A stretch of 6,243 nt of DNA from an uncultured bacterium (GTDB taxonomy: Bacteria > Pseudomonadota > Alphaproteobacteria > SP197): assembly GCA_938014945.1 (NCBI GenBank), contig CALLQH010000304.1, positions 1 through 6,243 on the forward strand, read 5' to 3'. Both the position numbers and the translations under genes were made by a program. Below the pieces are notes generated by a model. The model made no database searches, was not told the origin of the DNA, and worked only from the letters and a program-made list of their open reading frames with translations. Positions within the stretch are counted from its first letter, which is position 1; the number at the start of each line of letters is the position of its first letter. Below, piece by piece: positions 3,749 to 6,243 of the stretch.

Positions 3749-6243
3749 CTACTGCGCGGCCTGGGCGGGGGCGTTGGCGGCGATCCCTGCCAGCGCCTGG
3801 GCGAGATCACGGGTGCCGGCAAGGCGGGTTTCCACCTTGGCCCAGTTGCGTGTTGCGACCATGCGCATGTCCGGGCGCAGCTTCACCGTGCCGGCCTGGC
3901 TGGCGATCCAGTCGACCAGGCCCCCGGGATTGACGAAGGTATCGTCGCGGAAGGTGACGATGCCGCCGCCGGTGCCTGCATCCAGCTTGGCGATGCCGGC
4001 TGCGCGGCACAGCGCCTTGATCGCGATGATCTCCAGCAGGTTCTCGACCTCCACCGGCGGTTCGCCGAAGCGGTCGTCGAGCTCGACGCGCAGGTTCTCG
4101 ATTTCCTCGCGGTCCTCCAGCGCGGCAATGCGCCGGTAGAGCCCCATGCGGACATCGAGATCGCGCACATAGTCCTCCGGGATGAGCACCGCGGTACCGA
4201 CGTTGATCTCCGGCGTCCAGGTCGCGTGGGTTGTCGCCACGCCACCCTCGCGCTCGGCGCGCAGGGCTGCGACGGCCTCCTCCAGCATCTGCTGGTAGAG
4301 CTCGACGCCAACCTCGCGGATGTGGCCGGACTGCTCGGTGCCGAGCAGGTTGCCCGCGCCGCGGATATCGAGATCGTGGCTGGCGATGCTGAAACCGGCA
4401 CCCAGCGTATCCAGGCTCGAAAGCACCTCCAGGCGGCGCAGGGCCGTCGGCGTCACCTTCTTGCCCGGCGGCAGGGTGAGATAGGCATAGGCGCGCGCCT
4501 TGGAGCGGCCGATGCGCCCGCGCAGCTGGTAGAGCTGCGACAGGCCGAACATGTCGGCGCGGAAGACAATCATGGTGTTGACGTTGGGGATGTCGAGGCC
4601 GGATTCCACGATGGTCGTGGAGATCAGGACATCGACCTCGCCGTCGTAGAAGGCGCCCATGATCTTCTCGAGTTCCTTGGGCGGCATCTGGCCGTGGCCG
4701 ACGGCAAAGCGCGCCTCGGGTACCAGTTCCTTGAGCCGCTGGTGGTTGCGCTCCAGGTCGGAGATACGCGGGCAGACGAAGTAGCACTGGCCGCCGCGCA
4801 ACTGCTCGCGCCGGATCGCCTCGCGCAGGGTCACCGAATCGAAGGGCGTCACGAAGGTGCGCACCGCCAGGCGGTCGACCGGCGCGGTGGCGATCAGTGA
4901 CAGGTCCTTCACGCCCACCAGCGACATCTGCAGGGTGCGCGGGATCGGCGTGGCCGTCAGGGTCAGCACATGGACATCGGCCTTGAGCTGCTTCAAGCGC
5001 TCCTTGTGCGCGACACCGAAGTGCTGCTCCTCGTCGATGATGAGCAGGCCCAGGTTCTTGAAGTGCATGTCCTTGGCCAGCAGGGCATGGGTGCCGACGA
5101 CGATATCGACGGTGCCGTTGTCGATGCCCTCCTTGGCCGCTTTGGCCTCCTTGGCGGTCACGAAGCGGGAGAGCTGGGCGATCTTCACCGGCAGCCCCTC
5201 GAAGCGCTTCAAGAAGGTGGCGTGGTGCTGGCGCGCCAGCAGGGTCGTCGGCACGACCACGGCGACCTGATAACCCGCCATCACCGCCACGAAGGCCGCG
5301 CGCAGGGCGACCTCGGTCTTGCCGAAGCCGACATCGCCGCAGACCAGCCGGTCCATGGCCCGGCCGGAGCCAAGGTCGTCGATGACCTCCTCGATCGCCT
5401 TCTCCTGATCGTCCGTCTCCTGGTACGGGAAACGGGCGCAGAACTCGTTGTAGAGACCGGGCACCAGGCGCATCGGCGGGCCGGCCTTCAGCTTGCGCTC
5501 GGCGGCGATCTTCAGCAGTTCGCCCGCCATCTCGGTGATGCGGTCCTTCAGGCGCGCGCGGCGCGACTGCCAGCTGGCGCTGCCCAGCTTGTCGAGGTGG
5601 AGCGTACCTTCAGAGGCGCCGTAGCGCGACAGCAGCTCCAGGTTCTCGACCGGCACGAACAGCTTGTCGCCATCGGCGTAGATGAGGCGCAGGCAGTCAT
5701 GAGGAGCCTCGCCCAGCATCAGGGTCTGCAGCCCGTCGAACTGGCCGATGCCGTGTTCGACGTGGACCACCAGATCGCCCTCGGCAAGCTGGGAGGCCTC
5801 GGTCAGGAATCGCTCGGCATCCCGTTTGGTGCGCTTGCGCGAAGGGCGCGTGATGCGGTCGCCCAGGATGTCCTGCTCGGTGATGACCGCCAGATCGAGC
5901 GTCTCGAAGCCGCGCTCCAGCTCCAGCACGGCGGCAGCGACGGTGGCGGGCGAAAGCTCCTCCGCATCGGGCCAGGTCTCGACCGGAGCCGCCTCGTGGG
6001 CGCCGTGCTCCTGCAGCAGGCGCACGAGGCGGTTGCGGCTGCCGGTCGTGAGGCCGGAAAGCAGGACCCGCTTGTTCTCCTTCTGCCGCCCGGCGATGTG
6101 GCGGGCGACCTCGTCGAACAGGTTGATGTCGCCGCGCTGGCGCTCGGGCGCAAAGTCGTGGCCGGCGCGGCCGCCGGCCTCCAGCACGATGGCGTCGCCC
6201 GTCGCGGCCTCGGCAAAGGGCGAGAGCTCCACCCGCAGCGAAT
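3749..6243 (-). CDS. mfd: Transcription-repair coupling factor Mfd, C-terminal ~830 residues (5' end outside window)
   Basis: Mfd is a cytosolic DNA translocase that removes RNA polymerase stalled at lesions and recruits UvrA. Numbering from the GTG codon at 6232 (internal, since the frame stays open to the edge), an RNA-polymerase-interacting domain with EGDLVVHVEHGIGQF lies at 151-165. The superfamily 2 motor follows: Q-like motif near F268-x-x-Q271, Walker A GDVGFGKT (299-306), motif Ia VPTTLLARQ, Walker B DEEQ (400-403), motif III TATPIPRTL (426-434), motif V STTIVESGLDIPN, and motif VI QLRGRIGRS (569-577). The translocation (TRG) region is about 605-640, with SHDLDIRGAGNLLG. The C-terminal regulatory domain begins near 685 with PEDYVRDLDVRMGLYRRI. 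All motor motifs are intact and no frameshift is seen. Against a usual length of about 1150 residues, roughly 330 N-terminal residues (the UvrB-homology, UvrA-binding part) are outside. The Ala/Gln-rich tail after ~810 looks unstructured. Confidence 0.98.
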   Translation of the reverse strand, partial: SLRVELSPFAEAATGDAIVLEAGGRAGHDFAPERQRGDINLFDEVARHIAGRQKENKRVLLSGLTTGSRNRLVRLLQEHGAHEAAPVETWPDAEELSPATVAAAVLELERGFETLDLAVITEQDILGDRITRPSRKRTKRDAERFLTEASQLAEGDLVVHVEHGIGQFDGLQTLMLGEAPHDCLRLIYADGDKLFVPVENLELLSRYGASEGTLHLDKLGSASWQSRRARLKDRITEMAGELLKIAAERKLKAGPPMRLVPGLYNEFCARFPYQETDDQEKAIEEVIDDLGSGRAMDRLVCGDVGFGKTEVALRAAFVAVMAGYQVAVVVPTTLLARQHHATFLKRFEGLPVKIAQLSRFVTAKEAKAAKEGIDNGTVDIVVGTHALLAKDMHFKNLGLLIIDEEQHFGVAHKERLKQLKADVHVLTLTATPIPRTLQMSLVGVKDLSLIATAPVDRLAVRTFVTPFDSVTLREAIRREQLRGGQCYFVCPRISDLERNHQRLKELVPEARFAVGHGQMPPKELEKIMGAFYDGEVDVLISTTIVESGLDIPNVNTMIVFRADMFGLSQLYQLRGRIGRSKARAYAYLTLPPGKKVTPTALRRLEVLSSLDTLGAGFSIASHDLDIRGAGNLLGTEQSGHIREVGVELYQQMLEEAVAALRAEREGGVATTHATWTPEINVGTAVLIPEDYVRDLDVRMGLYRRIAALEDREEIENLRVELDDRFGEPPVEVENLLEIIAIKALCRAAGIAKLDAGTGGGIVTFRDDTFVNPGGLVDWIASQAGTVKLRPDMRMVATRNWAKVETRLAGTRDLAQALAGIAANAPAQAAQ

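Noticed and set aside
3067..3822. 251-residue open frame on the minus strand opposite the DsbA-like gene
   Set aside because: It is antisense to a gene with clear family motifs, has a low-complexity Gly/Ala/Arg/Asp-rich composition and no recognisable domain. Such frames are expected opposite GC-rich coding sequence.
3126..4139. 337-residue plus-strand frame spanning the DsbA-like gene and the 3' end of mfd
   Set aside because: It crosses two real genes in a wrong frame and is dominated by Arg, Pro, His and Ser repeats typical of out-of-frame GC-rich DNA.
4226..4900. 224-residue plus-strand frame opposite the Mfd motor domain
   Set aside because: The composition mirrors the complementary strand of mfd, whose helicase motifs are intact in the other frame.

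Overview
The window is GC-rich, densely packed bacterial chromosome, most likely from an alphaproteobacterium. This rests on codon use, on the C-terminal end of the Mfd protein, and on a secreted module in the lipoprotein that resembles one I associate with alphaproteobacterial hypothetical proteins. I cannot place it to genus. Nothing indicates a mobile element, phage, CRISPR array, tRNA or rRNA, and base composition looks even throughout.

Layout, left to right. Bases 1-160 (minus): N-terminal 53 codons of a membrane protein that runs off the left edge, possibly CreD-like. 254-1441 (minus): an unrecognised lipoprotein that probably starts at TTG rather than at the far upstream start of its open frame. 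1442-1559: a divergent intergenic region with an 18-bp inverted repeat resembling a TetR-family operator. 1560-2321 (plus): a classical short-chain dehydrogenase/reductase. 2325-2996 (minus): a YbiX/PiuC-type Fe(II)/2-oxoglutarate dioxygenase, convergent with the SDR and separated from it by only 3 bases. 2997-3081: a short divergent promoter region. 3082-3729 (plus): a FrnE-like DsbA-family thioredoxin-fold oxidoreductase. 3749-6243 (minus): the C-terminal ~830 residues of the transcription-repair coupling factor Mfd, running off the right edge.

The genes alternate in strand and do not form one pathway. The likely co-transcribed pair is the lipoprotein followed by the membrane protein. The two divergent pairs (lipoprotein/SDR and dioxygenase/DsbA-like) could each share regulation, and the first has a concrete candidate operator. 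This is mostly ordinary housekeeping and accessory chromosome, and I see no convincing previously undescribed system. The points most worth checking are the operator-like palindrome at 1472-1489, the architecture and start of the unknown lipoprotein, and a possible leaderless start for the DsbA-like gene.
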